NCBI GenBank assembly: GCA_018268415.1
Contig: JAFDWO010000134.1
Coordinates: forward strand, 1-64,000
Direction of reading: 5' to 3'
Source of the DNA: Actinomycetota bacterium
Lineage (GTDB): Bacteria > Actinomycetota > Thermoleophilia > Solirubrobacterales > 70-9
DNA: 64,000 nucleotides
In this document: piece after piece, positions 9,674 through 18,862 of the stretch
Layout: each line of letters begins with the position of its first letter
How positions within the stretch are numbered: the first letter of the stretch is position 1
Position numbers and translations under genes: made by a program
The notes under the pieces: model-generated
Told to the model about the DNA's origin: nothing
What the model saw: the letters and a program-made list of their open reading frames with translations, nothing else
The model's database searches: none

Positions 9674-10969
9674 CTACGGGTAGAGCCCGCGGCTGCGGTG
9701 GGCGTCGGCGACTCGCTCGACCGCGATCGCCATTGCGGCGTGGCGCATGTCGACGTCGCGGTCACCTGCCCGGTCGACGACCTCGGAGAAGGACTTACGC
9801 ATCGTGATGCGGAGGCGGCGGAAGACTTCTTCGGCGCTCCAGGAGAGGGACTGCATGTTCTGCACCCACTCAAAGTAGGAGACGACCACGCCGCCGGCGT
9901 TGGCGAGGATGTCGGGGATCACCGTGGCGCCGCGGTCGCGCAGGATCGCGTCGGCGGCGGGGGTGGTGGGGCCGTTGGCGCCCTCGACGATCAGGCCGGC
10001 GCGGACGGCGTCGGCGTTCTCCGCGGTGATCGCGCCCGAGAGGGCGGCCGGGATCAGGACGTCCACCTCGGCGGCGAGGAGCGCGGCGTTGGTGATCGGC
10101 TCACCGCCGGGGAAGTCGTTGACGCGGCCCGCCTCCTTGAGGTGGTCCAGCAGCAGGGTCGGGTCGAGGCCGGCGGCGCAGAAGGTGCCGCCGTGGACGT
10201 CGCTGACGGCCACCACCCGGAGGCCGGCGTCGTGCAGGTAACGGGCGGCGTGGGCGCCCACCTTGCCGAACCCCTGGATCGCCACGGTCGCCCCGCGCGG
10301 CGCGATGCCCTGGCGCTCCAGCCACCAGAGGGCACAGTCGGCCACCCCGCGCGAGGTCGCGCCGGCCCTCCCGGCGGACCCGCCCAGCGAGACCGGCTTG
10401 CCGGTCACCACCCCGGGGACCGAGAAGCCCGCGTTCACCGAGAAGGTGTCGAGGATCCAGGCCATCGTCTGCTCGTCGGTCCCGACGTCGGGCGCGGGGA
10501 TGTCCTTTTCCGGTCCCAGCAAGGGCAGGACCTCGTTGACGTAGCGCCGGGTCAGGCGCTCCAGCTCGGGCGGGCTGGTGGTCCGGGGGTCGATCGCGAC
10601 TCCCCCCTTCGCCCCGCCGTAGGGGATGTTCGTGAGCGCCGACTTCCAGGTCATCAGCATCGCCATCGCGCTCACCTCGTCGAGGTCGACGTCGGGATGG
10701 AAGCGGATGCCGCCCTTCGCCGGTCCCCGCGAGTAGTTGTGCTGGACGCGGTAGCCCTCGACCACTTCCACTTCGCCGTCGTCGCGGCGCACCGGGACGG
10801 AGACGGTGAGCGAGCGCCGCGGCGTCGCCAGCAGTTCGTGGAGCCCGTCGGAGAGGCCCAGTTCGCGCGCCGCCGTGGCCAGCTGGTGACGGGCCGCCGC
10901 GAGCGGACCGTCCGCCGCGGCGAGCGCCGTCGCCCCCGCCGCCATCGGCTCGACGCCGGCGGTGCTCAC
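9674..10969 (-). CDS. Glu/Leu/Phe/Val dehydrogenase (glutamate dehydrogenase)
   Basis: 431 aa, typical hexameric glutamate dehydrogenase length. The catalytic region is present: YRVQHNYSRGPAKGGIRFHP, then KSALTNIPYGGAKGGVAIDP with the catalytic lysine, then PAPDVGTDEQTMAWILDT. The Rossmann domain carries ATVAIQGFGKVGAHAA. The GTG start overlaps the stop of the preceding SDR gene, so it is the last, translationally coupled gene of the ABC/SDR operon. It probably handles ammonia or amino groups released by that pathway, or deaminates a specific amino acid. Confidence 0.93.
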   Translation of the reverse strand: MSTAGVEPMAAGATALAAADGPLAAARHQLATAARELGLSDGLHELLATPRRSLTVSVPVRRDDGEVEVVEGYRVQHNYSRGPAKGGIRFHPDVDLDEVSAMAMLMTWKSALTNIPYGGAKGGVAIDPRTTSPPELERLTRRYVNEVLPLLGPEKDIPAPDVGTDEQTMAWILDTFSVNAGFSVPGVVTGKPVSLGGSAGRAGATSRGVADCALWWLERQGIAPRGATVAIQGFGKVGAHAARYLHDAGLRVVAVSDVHGGTFCAAGLDPTLLLDHLKEAGRVNDFPGGEPITNAALLAAEVDVLIPAALSGAITAENADAVRAGLIVEGANGPTTPAADAILRDRGATVIPDILANAGGVVVSYFEWVQNMQSLSWSAEEVFRRLRITMRKSFSEVVDRAGDRDVDMRHAAMAIAVERVADAHRSRGLYP

Positions 10970-11730
10970 TGGGCGAGCCAACCCCCGTCCACCACCAGCG
11001 GATGCCCGGTGACGAACGAGGCGGCATCCGAGCAGAGCCAGACGACCGCCTCGGCGATCTCCTCGGGGGCCCCGAGACGGCCGATCGGCTCGCGCTCGAC
11101 ATAGGCCTCCTCGGCGACCCGCGGGTCCCCCTCGAGCTCGGCGAAGAAGGTCTCGAGCTGCGGCGTGCGGGTGGCTCCGGGGCAGATGGCGTTGATCCGG
11201 ACCCCGTCCTCGGCGCACTCGAGCGCCGCCGCCTTGGTCAGGCCGACGACCCCGTGCTTGGCGGCGACGTACGCGCACATGCCGCGGACGCCGACCATCC
11301 CGAAGGTCGACGCGGTGTTGACGATCGCTCCGCCTCCCTGGGCTTTCATCTGCGGAATCTGGTGCCGCAGACAGCTCCAGACGCCGGTCAGGTTCAGGGT
11401 CAGCAGGCGCTCCCAGTCGGCGCGGCTGTAGTCCTCGATCAGCTGTGGCGAGCCGCCGTGCCCGGCATTGTTGTGGGCCCAATCGATCCGCCCGTAGAGC
11501 TCGACCGCGCGGGCGACGAGATCGCGGACGTCGTCCTCCTCGGTGACGTCGACCCGCATGAAGGCGGCCTTGCCGCCCTCCTCCTGGATCTGCTCGACCG
11601 TCCCCGCGCCGCCTTCCTCGTCGATGTCGGAGACGATCACCGCGGCGCCGGCGCGGGCGAAGGCGAGGCTGCTCGCCCGGCCGATCCCGGAGCCGGCGCC
11701 GGTCACCATCGCGACCCGTCGCTCGCTCAT
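10966..11730 (-). CDS. SDR-family oxidoreductase
   Basis: 254 aa classical short-chain dehydrogenase. TGAGSGIG near residue 10 binds NAD(P); HNNAG (about residue 87) and YVAAK (about 153-157) are the structural and catalytic motifs, with VNTAS supplying the active-site Ser. The C-terminal WLCSDAASFVTGHPLVVDGGW is typical. It overlaps its neighbours by 4 bp on both sides. Acts on an alcohol or ketone intermediate of the pathway served by the upstream importer; substrate unknown. Confidence 0.9.
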   Translation of the reverse strand: MSERRVAMVTGAGSGIGRASSLAFARAGAAVIVSDIDEEGGAGTVEQIQEEGGKAAFMRVDVTEEDDVRDLVARAVELYGRIDWAHNNAGHGGSPQLIEDYSRADWERLLTLNLTGVWSCLRHQIPQMKAQGGGAIVNTASTFGMVGVRGMCAYVAAKHGVVGLTKAAALECAEDGVRINAICPGATRTPQLETFFAELEGDPRVAEEAYVEREPIGRLGAPEEIAEAVVWLCSDAASFVTGHPLVVDGGWLAQ

Positions 11731-12485
11731 TGGCTCAGGTACCCGCCGTCGATCGCCATGCCGTGACCGGTGACGAACGAGGCGGCGTCGGAGCAGAGCC
11801 AGACGGCCGCCGCGGCGACCTCCTCGGCTTTGCCGAGCCGGCCCATCGGATGGGCCGCGAGCATCAGCCGGCGGGTGTCGGGGCTGTCCTCGGTCAGGCG
11901 CGCGGGCATCGCCGTGTCGATCACCCCGGGCAGGACCGCGTTCACCCGGACTCCCTTCGATGCGTACTCGAGCGCCGCCGCCTGGGTCAACCCCATGACC
12001 GCGTGCTTGGAGGCGACGTAGGCCGACATCGACGGGCTGGCGACGACGCCGAGCCCCGAGGAGGAGTTGACGATCGCGCCGGCGCCGGCGCCCACCATCG
12101 CCCGCAGCTCCTCCTGCATGCAGTTCCAGACGCCGACGAGGTTCACCGACAACACCCGCTGCATGTCCTCGTCGGGGTAATCGAGGAACTCGCGGAGCGG
12201 CCCGGAGATCCCGGCGTTGTTGAACGCACAGTCGAGGCGACCGTGGGCCTCGACCACCGCGCCGACCGCATCGGCCACCGCCGCGTGATCACTGACGTCG
12301 GCGACCGCCGTCGAGGCCTCGCCGCCGACCTCGCGGACCGCGGCAGCCGCCCGGTCGGCCCCCTCCTCCTCGGCATCGAGCAGGTGGAGCCGGGCACCTC
12401 CACGGGCGAAGGCGAGTGCGGCGGCCGTGCCGATCCCACCCCCCGCGCCGGTGATCAGCGCGACCTTCCCTTCGAGAGCCTTCAA
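11727..12485 (-). CDS. SDR-family oxidoreductase
   Basis: 252 aa classical SDR and a clear paralogue of the next gene. TGAGGGIG (residue 12), FNNAG (about 88) and YVASK (about 154) are present, as is the C-terminal WLCSDAASFVTGHGMAIDGGY. ATG overlaps the stop of the permease gene. Two SDRs in tandem suggest two successive oxidations, for example of two hydroxyl groups of a sugar-like moiety; this is inference. Confidence 0.9.
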   Translation of the reverse strand: MKALEGKVALITGAGGGIGTAAALAFARGGARLHLLDAEEEGADRAAAAVREVGGEASTAVADVSDHAAVADAVGAVVEAHGRLDCAFNNAGISGPLREFLDYPDEDMQRVLSVNLVGVWNCMQEELRAMVGAGAGAIVNSSSGLGVVASPSMSAYVASKHAVMGLTQAAALEYASKGVRVNAVLPGVIDTAMPARLTEDSPDTRRLMLAAHPMGRLGKAEEVAAAAVWLCSDAASFVTGHGMAIDGGYLSQ

Positions 12486-13501
12486 TCGATACCTCCGGCA
12501 GTTCTTCGGGCGCGCAGGCTTTCGTAGGCCTGGCGCGCGTTTGCGATTCGGTCCCTGATCAGCGGCGCGGTCAGCAGGACGGCGACCACCAGCAGCAGCC
12601 CGGTGACGATTTCCGTGACCCAGATCGGGCTCGCCAGGATCCCGAACGAGGCCTGCAACAGGCTCATCGCGAGGGCGCCGGCGGCGATGCCCGCGGCGGT
12701 TCCCTGCCCGCCGGCGACGGTGACGCCGCCGATCAGGGCGGCCGTGGCGGCGAAGACCAGCGGCGCGACCCCGGGATTGGTGACGGCGGTGGCGAGGCTG
12801 TAGGCGTTGAGCCCGCCCGCGAGGCCGGCCAACATCCCGGACAGCGTGAACACCCCGATCAGCACCAGGTTGACCCGCACGCCGACGGTGCGGCTGGTCT
12901 TGCGATCGCCGCCGACCGCCCGCACCGCCCGGCCGAGCCGGGTGAACCCCATCAGCAGGGCGACGAGGACGAAGGCGGCGAGGACGATGAGGCTGTGGCG
13001 GGAGAAGATTTCGGCGATCGGTTCGTCCAGCTTGATCGCCGTGTCGACGTTCAGGTAGGAGACGCTCTTGTCGTGGCCGAGGGTCCCGGTCAACCCGATC
13101 ATGGTGATGTAGCCGCCGAGCGTCACCGCCATCGAGTTGAGCCGCAGGAAGGCGATCAGCGCCCCCTGGATCAGGCCCGCCAGGGCACCGATGGCGACGA
13201 CCAGGACGATGCCGAGCGCGGCCGAGCTTTCCCCCAGCTTCACCGCCAGCATGCCGCCGAGGGCGAACATCCCGAGCGTCGAGAGGTCGAACTCGCCCGC
13301 GATCATCGTCAGCCCGAGGGCCAGCGCGACGAGGCCGTAGGTGCCGAACGTCTGCAGCACCGAGTAGATCGAGTAGCTGCCGATCGGGTGGCCCTGCGAG
13401 GTGGGCACGATCAGGAAGAACCCGATCATCGCGAGCAGGAACAGCACCGGGCTGAGCACCTCGGGGCTCAGCGACCTGAGCCGCTTCAGCGCCGCGCTCA
13501 T
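12482..13501 (-). CDS. Ribose-type ABC transporter permease
   Basis: 339 aa, RbsC/BPD_transp_2 family, with about 9-10 hydrophobic segments. The conserved cytoplasmic region GRAVRAVGGDRKTSRTVGVRV and the preceding ALGLTMIAGEFDLSTLGMFALGG motif are those of sugar/nucleoside importers. It is overlapped by 4 bp with the second permease, so the transporter probably uses a heterodimeric channel with the product of 13498-14487. Confidence 0.9.
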   Translation of the reverse strand: MSAALKRLRSLSPEVLSPVLFLLAMIGFFLIVPTSQGHPIGSYSIYSVLQTFGTYGLVALALGLTMIAGEFDLSTLGMFALGGMLAVKLGESSAALGIVLVVAIGALAGLIQGALIAFLRLNSMAVTLGGYITMIGLTGTLGHDKSVSYLNVDTAIKLDEPIAEIFSRHSLIVLAAFVLVALLMGFTRLGRAVRAVGGDRKTSRTVGVRVNLVLIGVFTLSGMLAGLAGGLNAYSLATAVTNPGVAPLVFAATAALIGGVTVAGGQGTAAGIAAGALAMSLLQASFGILASPIWVTEIVTGLLLVVAVLLTAPLIRDRIANARQAYESLRARRTAGGID

Positions 13502-14487
13502 GCGCGCTCTTTCGCGAGCAGTTGGACGATGACGACGGCGGCCAGCACGACCAGGCCGCGGACCAACACCTGCACGCCGGTGCTGTAACCGCGCAGGAGC
13601 AGCATGTCGGAGACGACCGCGATGAAGAGCGCCCCGAGCACGGTGCGGTAGATCGCCCCCTTGCCGCCGGTGATCGCGATCCCCCCGACCAGGACGGCGG
13701 CGATCGCCTGGAACGTGTACGTCTCGCTGGTCAGCAGGGTCGCATTGCCCTGGCTGGCTCCGAGCAGCACCCCGGCCACGGCGGCGCAGGCACCGGCCAA
13801 GGCGAAGGCGGCGACGGCGACCGGCGTCACCCGCAGCGCGCTCGCCCGCGCCGCCCGCAGGTTTTCACCGACGAGGTAGCTTTCGCGACCGAGCCGCGAG
13901 CGCCGCAGCCAGAACTCCAGCGCCAGCGTGATCGCGATCAGGACGAAGATCGAGAGCGGCAGCCCGAACACCGTCCCGGCAAGAAAACGGAAGCTCGCGT
14001 CGTGGGGCGGGTAGACGGTCGACTGGTTGGTGAGCCGCTGGGCGAGCCCGAGCTGCAGGGTGCCGAAGGCGATCGTGACGATGATCGGGTTCGCCCGGAA
14101 GCCGCCGATCAGGAAGCCCTGCAGGGCACAGACGGCCGCCCCGGCGAGGATCGTCAGGACGATCGCCGCCACCGGGCCGAAGGTCAGCGCCGCCAGGAAC
14201 AGCATCGTCGTCACCACCACCGTGGTGCCGAGCGTCACCGAGACCAGGTTGCCGCTGATCGTGATGCAGGACATCCCCACCGCGACGATCCCGATGATCC
14301 CCATGCTGGCGAGGATCGCCTTGAAGTTCCCGTAGGAGAGGAACCCCTGCGTGCTGACCGCCCCGTAGACGAGGACGCCGAAGACGACCACCGCGCCGAG
14401 CAGGAGGGCGAGGTCGCCGCGGGAGAGCCGCTCGAGCGGCGAGCGGGACACGCCCGGCCCCATCACCGCGTGCTCGGTGGCACTCAC
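13498..14487 (-). CDS. Ribose-type ABC transporter permease
   Basis: 329 aa from a GTG overlapping the ATPase stop (GTGA). RbsC-family features: GMSCITISGNLVSVTLG, NPIIVTIAFGTLQLGLAQRLT and the terminal GGIAITGGKGAIYRTVLGAL. The longer frame to 15126 runs antisense-like through the ATPase gene and has no homology. Forms the membrane part of the importer together with the next permease. Confidence 0.9.
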   Translation of the reverse strand: MSATEHAVMGPGVSRSPLERLSRGDLALLLGAVVVFGVLVYGAVSTQGFLSYGNFKAILASMGIIGIVAVGMSCITISGNLVSVTLGTTVVVTTMLFLAALTFGPVAAIVLTILAGAAVCALQGFLIGGFRANPIIVTIAFGTLQLGLAQRLTNQSTVYPPHDASFRFLAGTVFGLPLSIFVLIAITLALEFWLRRSRLGRESYLVGENLRAARASALRVTPVAVAAFALAGACAAVAGVLLGASQGNATLLTSETYTFQAIAAVLVGGIAITGGKGAIYRTVLGALFIAVVSDMLLLRGYSTGVQVLVRGLVVLAAVVIVQLLAKERA

Positions 14488-16007
14488 GCCACCGCCTCGC
14501 GATCGTTCGGCGCGTGGGTCATCTCGCTGACCACGCGGTGGGTCGAGGTCTCGGTGCGGCGGGCGACGGCGACGACCCGACCGGAGAACATCGTGACGAT
14601 GGTGTCGGCGAGGTCGAAGATCTCGTCGAGCTCGGTCGAGGCGAAGAGGACCCCGACGCCCGCGTCGGCGGCGGAGCGCACCAGGTCGTGGATGTCGGCC
14701 CGACCGCCCACGTCGACCCCGCGCGTCGGCTCGTCCAGCAGCAGCAGCCGGGTGCCGGGCTGCTCGAGCAGGCGACCGAGGAAGACCTTCTGCTGATTGC
14801 CGCCGCTGAGCTCGGAGACGGCGCTCCGGCGTCGCTCCTCGAGGCCGATCGACGCGGCAAGCCGGCCCGCGACGGGCTCGACCCGACGCTCCAGCACGAG
14901 GCCGCCGCTGCTCATCTCCTTCAACCGCGTGGCGACCAGGTTGTCGCCGACGGAGCGGCCGAGGAAGAGGCCTTCGGACTTGCGGTCGTTGGAGAGGAAG
15001 GCGAGCCCGGCCGCCCTCGCGACCCCGGGCGAGCCGAGGCGCAGGCGCCGCCCGTCCACGCGGACCTCCCCGCTCGCGCGCGAGCTGTGGCCGGCGAGGG
15101 CGCGGATCACGTCGGTGGCGCCACAACCGACCTGGCCGGCGAGGGCGACGATCTCCCCCGGGCGGACGTCGAGGTCGAGCCCGGGGACCCGCGGCGGGAT
15201 CGCCAGGCCGCGGATCGTCACCGACCCGCGCCCCTCCTCGGCGGGGGGCTCGCGCCGGAGCGCGCGCTCGGGCTCGTGGCCGAGCATCAGCTGGATCAGC
15301 TCCGCGCGGTCGAGCTCCGTGGTCTGCGCCGTGCGCACCAGTTGACCATCACGGAGCACGGTGACCGAGTGGCAGAGTTCCATCACCTCGCCCAGGCGAT
15401 GGGAGACGAAGAGCACCGCGGTCCCGTCCGCGGACACCGAGCGGACCGCGTCGAAGACGTGGCCGATCTCGGCCTCCGAGAGGGTCGCGGTCGGCTCGTC
15501 GAGGATCAGGATCCCGGCGTCGTGGCCGAGCGCCCGGGCGATCTCGACCAGCTGGCGCTCCCCCATCGCCAGCGAGCTCACCGGGCGGGCCGGGTCGAGC
15601 GAGTCGAGCCCCACCCTCCGCAGCAGGTCGCGCGCCCGCGACCGGGCCGCCCGCCGGCGATTGAGGAACGGCTGGTCGGCCGACCCGAGCATCAGGTTGT
15701 CGGCGACGGAGAGGACGTCGATCAGGCTGATCTCCTGGTCGACGAGCGCGACGCCGAGCCGCTGGGCCTGTTGGGGGCTGCGGGCCAGGGCCTCGGCGCC
15801 GTCGATCTCGATCTGGCCCTCGTCGGGCCTGACGAGCCCGGCGAGGATCTTCACCACGGTGCTCTTGCCGGCCCCGTTGTGGCCGCAGAGGGCGTGGATC
15901 TCGCCGGGTCGCAGGGTGAGCGAGAAGTCCGCGAGGGCCCGGACGGCACCGTATGACTTGCAGACACCCTGGAACCGAAGTCGCTCAGGGCTCGTTGCAG
16001 TGCTCAC
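14484..16007 (-). CDS. Ribose-type ABC transporter ATPase (two ABC domains)
   Basis: 507 aa with two nucleotide-binding domains, as in RbsA/MglA. Domain 1 has Walker A GHNGAGKSTVVK (about residue 43) and Walker B ILILDEPTA; domain 2 has a degenerate P-loop GQVGCGATD and the signature ELSGGNQQKVFLGR followed by LLLLDEPTRGVDVGG. This asymmetry is normal for the family. Fourth gene of the operon starting with the RibBA-like gene. Confidence 0.94.
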   Translation of the reverse strand: MSTATSPERLRFQGVCKSYGAVRALADFSLTLRPGEIHALCGHNGAGKSTVVKILAGLVRPDEGQIEIDGAEALARSPQQAQRLGVALVDQEISLIDVLSVADNLMLGSADQPFLNRRRAARSRARDLLRRVGLDSLDPARPVSSLAMGERQLVEIARALGHDAGILILDEPTATLSEAEIGHVFDAVRSVSADGTAVLFVSHRLGEVMELCHSVTVLRDGQLVRTAQTTELDRAELIQLMLGHEPERALRREPPAEEGRGSVTIRGLAIPPRVPGLDLDVRPGEIVALAGQVGCGATDVIRALAGHSSRASGEVRVDGRRLRLGSPGVARAAGLAFLSNDRKSEGLFLGRSVGDNLVATRLKEMSSGGLVLERRVEPVAGRLAASIGLEERRRSAVSELSGGNQQKVFLGRLLEQPGTRLLLLDEPTRGVDVGGRADIHDLVRSAADAGVGVLFASTELDEIFDLADTIVTMFSGRVVAVARRTETSTHRVVSEMTHAPNDREAVA

Positions 16008-16041
16008 GGGTACGTCCGGTCCTCGCGGAATTCGCTCGTCG

Positions 16042-17100
16042 TCACGGGCAGACGTTTTTCGCCAGCCATTCGTCGACGTTTTTGCTGGTGATGCGGGTCT
16101 CTTTGCCTTCGATCTCTTTCGCGATCGACTTGCCTTCGAGGAGTTCGACGCCGAGCTTCCCGGCGGCTTCGCCTTCTTCGACCGGCGACTGCGAGGCGGT
16201 GCCGAACTGTTCGCCGCGTTTGATCGATTCGAGGCCGATCCGGTAGCAGTTGCTGCCGGTGACGATCAGCCCTTTGTCCTTGACCCCCACCGGCATGCCG
16301 GATTCCTTGGCGGCCTGGATGATCCCGACGGCCTGGTTGTCGGCCATCCCGTAGGCGGCCTGGATCCCGCCGGAGCCCTGGTACTTGGCGAAGAGCTGCT
16401 GGGCGATCTTCTGCGACGTGTTCTCGTCCCAGTTGCCATCTTCGACCGCGACGATCTTGAGGCCGGGCACTTCGGCCAGCTTCTTTTCGAAGGCCTTCAT
16501 CCGCAGTTCCACCTGATACATCCCCGAGGTGCCGGTGATGGCGATCACGTTACCGCTGGTCTTGCCCTCTTCCTTCAGGCCTTCGATGATGTTTTCGGCG
16601 GCGAAGGTGCCGAGCTGTTCGTGGTTGGCCTGCTGGGACGCGGCGATGTAGGGCGCGATGATCCCCGGAGGTTCGCTCATGTTGATGACCGGGATCCCGG
16701 CGGCCTTCGCCCGGTTCAGGGCGGGGACGACGGCGCGGAATTCGTCGGCCAGGAGCATGATCAGGGCGGGTTTGGCGGCGACCGCGCGGTTCAGGTTTTC
16801 GACCTGCAACTGGGTGTTGTACGGATCCTGCAGGTAGGTGACCTGGGCGCCCGCCGCTTCGAGGGCATCGATCACCGCGTGGTTGTTGGCTTTCGCCCAG
16901 GGTCCGACGTCGCCGGAGCCGACCAGGAAGACGGTCTTGCCTGATGCCGACCCGGATTCGTCGCCGGACCCTGAGGACGTGGTCGACGATGAGGAGGAAC
17001 CTGAACTGGAGCCGCAGCCGGCGACCAGGGCGGCAAGCGAAACCAACAGAACCAGGACCAGCGATGGCTTTCGCCATCCTGAGTTGCGGTGCGACGTCAT
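16042..17100 (-). CDS. Sugar-type ABC transporter substrate-binding lipoprotein
   Basis: 352 aa. A signal peptide with lipobox LVAGC (Cys about residue 29) and a Ser/Gly-rich linker precede a Peripla_BP_4 (ribose-binding-like) domain. ATG overlaps the flavin-reductase stop by 4 bp. Glu is largely GAA here whereas neighbouring genes use GAG, consistent with high expression of a binding protein. The ligand is unknown; ribose, nucleoside or another small polar ligand are family precedents. Confidence 0.92.
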   Translation of the reverse strand: MTSHRNSGWRKPSLVLVLLVSLAALVAGCGSSSGSSSSSTTSSGSGDESGSASGKTVFLVGSGDVGPWAKANNHAVIDALEAAGAQVTYLQDPYNTQLQVENLNRAVAAKPALIMLLADEFRAVVPALNRAKAAGIPVINMSEPPGIIAPYIAASQQANHEQLGTFAAENIIEGLKEEGKTSGNVIAITGTSGMYQVELRMKAFEKKLAEVPGLKIVAVEDGNWDENTSQKIAQQLFAKYQGSGGIQAAYGMADNQAVGIIQAAKESGMPVGVKDKGLIVTGSNCYRIGLESIKRGEQFGTASQSPVEEGEAAGKLGVELLEGKSIAKEIEGKETRITSKNVDEWLAKNVCP

Positions 17101-17669
17101 TCGTTCTCCTCCTGCGGGGCGTGAGTGGCATTTGCGTTGGACTTGCTGCTGGTCACCGCGGCCCCCTGTGCCGCCGTGGCGATCTTCCCGTAGTCGCCGC
17201 GGAAGAAGACGATCGGCGACCTTCCCTCGTTGGCCTCCAACGAGGCGACCCGGGCGACCACGATGGTGTGGTCTCCCGCCGGATGTTCGTCCTCGATCTC
17301 GCACTCGATCCAGGCGACCGCGTCGTCGATCGCGGGGCCGGCCGGGCGGGGGTGCCAGGACAGGTCCGCGAACCGATCGGCGCCGCGCCGGGCGAACTGC
17401 CGCGAGACGTCGGCGTGGTCCTCGGCGAGGACGTTCAGGCAGAGCCGCCCGGCGTCCCTGAGGCCCGGCCAGGTGGTCGAGGTGCGGGCGGGACAGAAGA
17501 GGACGAGCGGGGGCTCGATCGAGACCGAGCTGACCGAGTTGCACGCCATCCCCAGCGGCTCCCCGGTCGGGTCGAAGGCGGTCACGGCCACGACCCCGGT
17601 CGGCAGGTGGCCGAAGACCTCCCGGTAGGCCCGGGCGTCGAGGGGCGGGGCGCCGACGGCGTCGGTCAC
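17097..17669 (-). CDS. Flavin reductase (HpaC-like)
   Basis: 190 aa, the usual length for the FMN-binding flavin reductase family. Visible motifs: FGHLPTGVVAVTAFDPTGEPLGMACNS, SIEPPLVLFCPARTSTTWPGL, FCLNVLAEDH-like RLCLNVLAEDHADVSRQFA and the terminal GDHTIVVARV. Such enzymes supply reduced flavin to two-component monooxygenases; the two luciferase-like proteins encoded upstream in this cluster are the likely partners. GTG start overlaps the RibBA-like stop. Confidence 0.9.
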   Translation of the reverse strand: MTDAVGAPPLDARAYREVFGHLPTGVVAVTAFDPTGEPLGMACNSVSSVSIEPPLVLFCPARTSTTWPGLRDAGRLCLNVLAEDHADVSRQFARRGADRFADLSWHPRPAGPAIDDAVAWIECEIEDEHPAGDHTIVVARVASLEANEGRSPIVFFRGDYGKIATAAQGAAVTSSKSNANATHAPQEENE

Positions 17670-18751
17670 GCGATCCCCTCGCCCGTGACGACGGCGCAGC
17701 CGTAGGAGCGCAGCGACTCCTCGGCCGCCGCCGAAGGGTTGATCAGCCCCACCTCGTCGACCTCGAGCGCGCGCAGGATCTGCGCCGCGGCGAGGTAGGT
17801 CTCGGGGCCGACGCGGGTGGCGCCGCACTCGGTGAACCCGAGGCGCTCGGAGGGGCGCAGGTAGACGAGCACGCCGCGTCCCAGGTCCTGGAGCGTCGCC
17901 AGGGACTCCTCCAGGCGGGCGGCGCAGGAGCAGTTGGTCGACCCGAAGACGTCGCCGGCCTGACAGGCGGGATGGATCGCCACCTGGACCGGCCCGTTGG
18001 CGGCGACGTCGCCGACCCGCAGCGACATCAGCTCGGTCCCGTCGAGCTCCCCTTCCCATCCCTGACAGTCGAAGACGCCGACGGCGGTGGGGAGGCGGGT
18101 TTCGACCACCAGGCGCACCAGTTGCTCGGTGCGCAGGCGGTGGCGGGCCAGCTCGGCGATGTCGATCGACGCCAGGCCGTGGTCCTCGGCGAAGAGCTCG
18201 ACCCGCGTGGTCATCGGGGCGGCGAGGCCGCCGGCGTCACCGAGGCGACTGAAGGCGGCGACCTGGCCGGGGACGCCGGCCAGCCGGGCGAGGTCGAAGG
18301 CGGCCTCCGCGAGGTCGACCTGGCCGAGCACCCCGTGCTCGTGGCAGACCACCGGGAAGACGTGCCCGGGGCGGATGAAGTTCTCGGCCTTGGCGTCGGG
18401 GGCGGCGAGCCTGCGGACGGTCTCGGCGCGGCCCCGATCGGAGACCGTGTCGCTATCGGCTTGGTCGGCGTCGACGGAGACCGTGAACTTGCGATCGGCC
18501 GCCGTCAGCATGTCGGGCAGCTGCAGGTACTCGGCCCGGCTCTCGCTCAGCGCCACGCAGATCATCCCCGAACCGTGCTCGAGCATGAAGCGGACGTCGG
18601 CCTGGTCGAGCCGCGCCGCGGCGAAGACGATCGCGGCGATCCGATGCTCGCCATCGTGGACCAGCACCGGGTGGCCGGAGGCAAGCTCGGCAATGGCCGA
18701 AGGGGCCGGCGACCGGGGTCGCACGGTGGCTGACGCAGATACATAGGTCAT
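17666..18751 (-). CDS. Divergent RibBA-like protein (DHBP synthase-like plus GTP cyclohydrolase II-like)
   Basis: 361 aa with the architecture of RibBA: residues about 1-195 resemble DHBP synthase and about 200-361 GTP cyclohydrolase II. The C-terminal domain keeps the zinc cysteines (ACQAGDVFGSTNCSCAARL). Catalytic motifs look changed: the N-terminal DRENEGD, TTGISA, HTEA and MNEDG motifs are absent, and RQEGRGIGL is replaced by RPSERLGF. It heads a catabolic operon rather than a riboflavin operon. I infer a repurposed hydrolase acting on a heterocycle; URC1 of the uracil-catabolic route is a precedent for a cyclohydrolase II relative in degradation. Riboflavin synthesis is unlikely. Confidence 0.78.
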   Translation of the reverse strand: MTYVSASATVRPRSPAPSAIAELASGHPVLVHDGEHRIAAIVFAAARLDQADVRFMLEHGSGMICVALSESRAEYLQLPDMLTAADRKFTVSVDADQADSDTVSDRGRAETVRRLAAPDAKAENFIRPGHVFPVVCHEHGVLGQVDLAEAAFDLARLAGVPGQVAAFSRLGDAGGLAAPMTTRVELFAEDHGLASIDIAELARHRLRTEQLVRLVVETRLPTAVGVFDCQGWEGELDGTELMSLRVGDVAANGPVQVAIHPACQAGDVFGSTNCSCAARLEESLATLQDLGRGVLVYLRPSERLGFTECGATRVGPETYLAAAQILRALEVDEVGLINPSAAAEESLRSYGCAVVTGEGIA

Positions 18752-18788
18752 CTCCCACGCACATCCTGGCCACGACCATTCGGAGAAA

Positions 18789-18819
18789 CAATGTCCAGGA
18801 GACCAAAGAAATGGTCTCC
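18789..18819. promoter_or_regulatory. Putative operator upstream of the RibBA-like operon
   Basis: GGAGACCA (18798-18805) and TGGTCTCC (18812-18819) form a perfect 8-bp inverted repeat with a 6-nt spacer. The 26-bp string beginning CAATGTC at 18789 and ending AAATGG is nearly repeated at 23127-23151, in the other regulated promoter region of this cluster. The gap 18752-18862 holds no gene. Confidence 0.6.
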
Positions 18820-18862
18820 CCGTTGGCGCCCTGACAACTCCCTCGACGGGAAGCTGGAAACC

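Noticed and set aside
17666-18751. Housekeeping riboflavin-synthesis gene ribBA
   Set aside because: Catalytic motifs of both domains are missing and there are no rib neighbours; annotated as RibBA-like.
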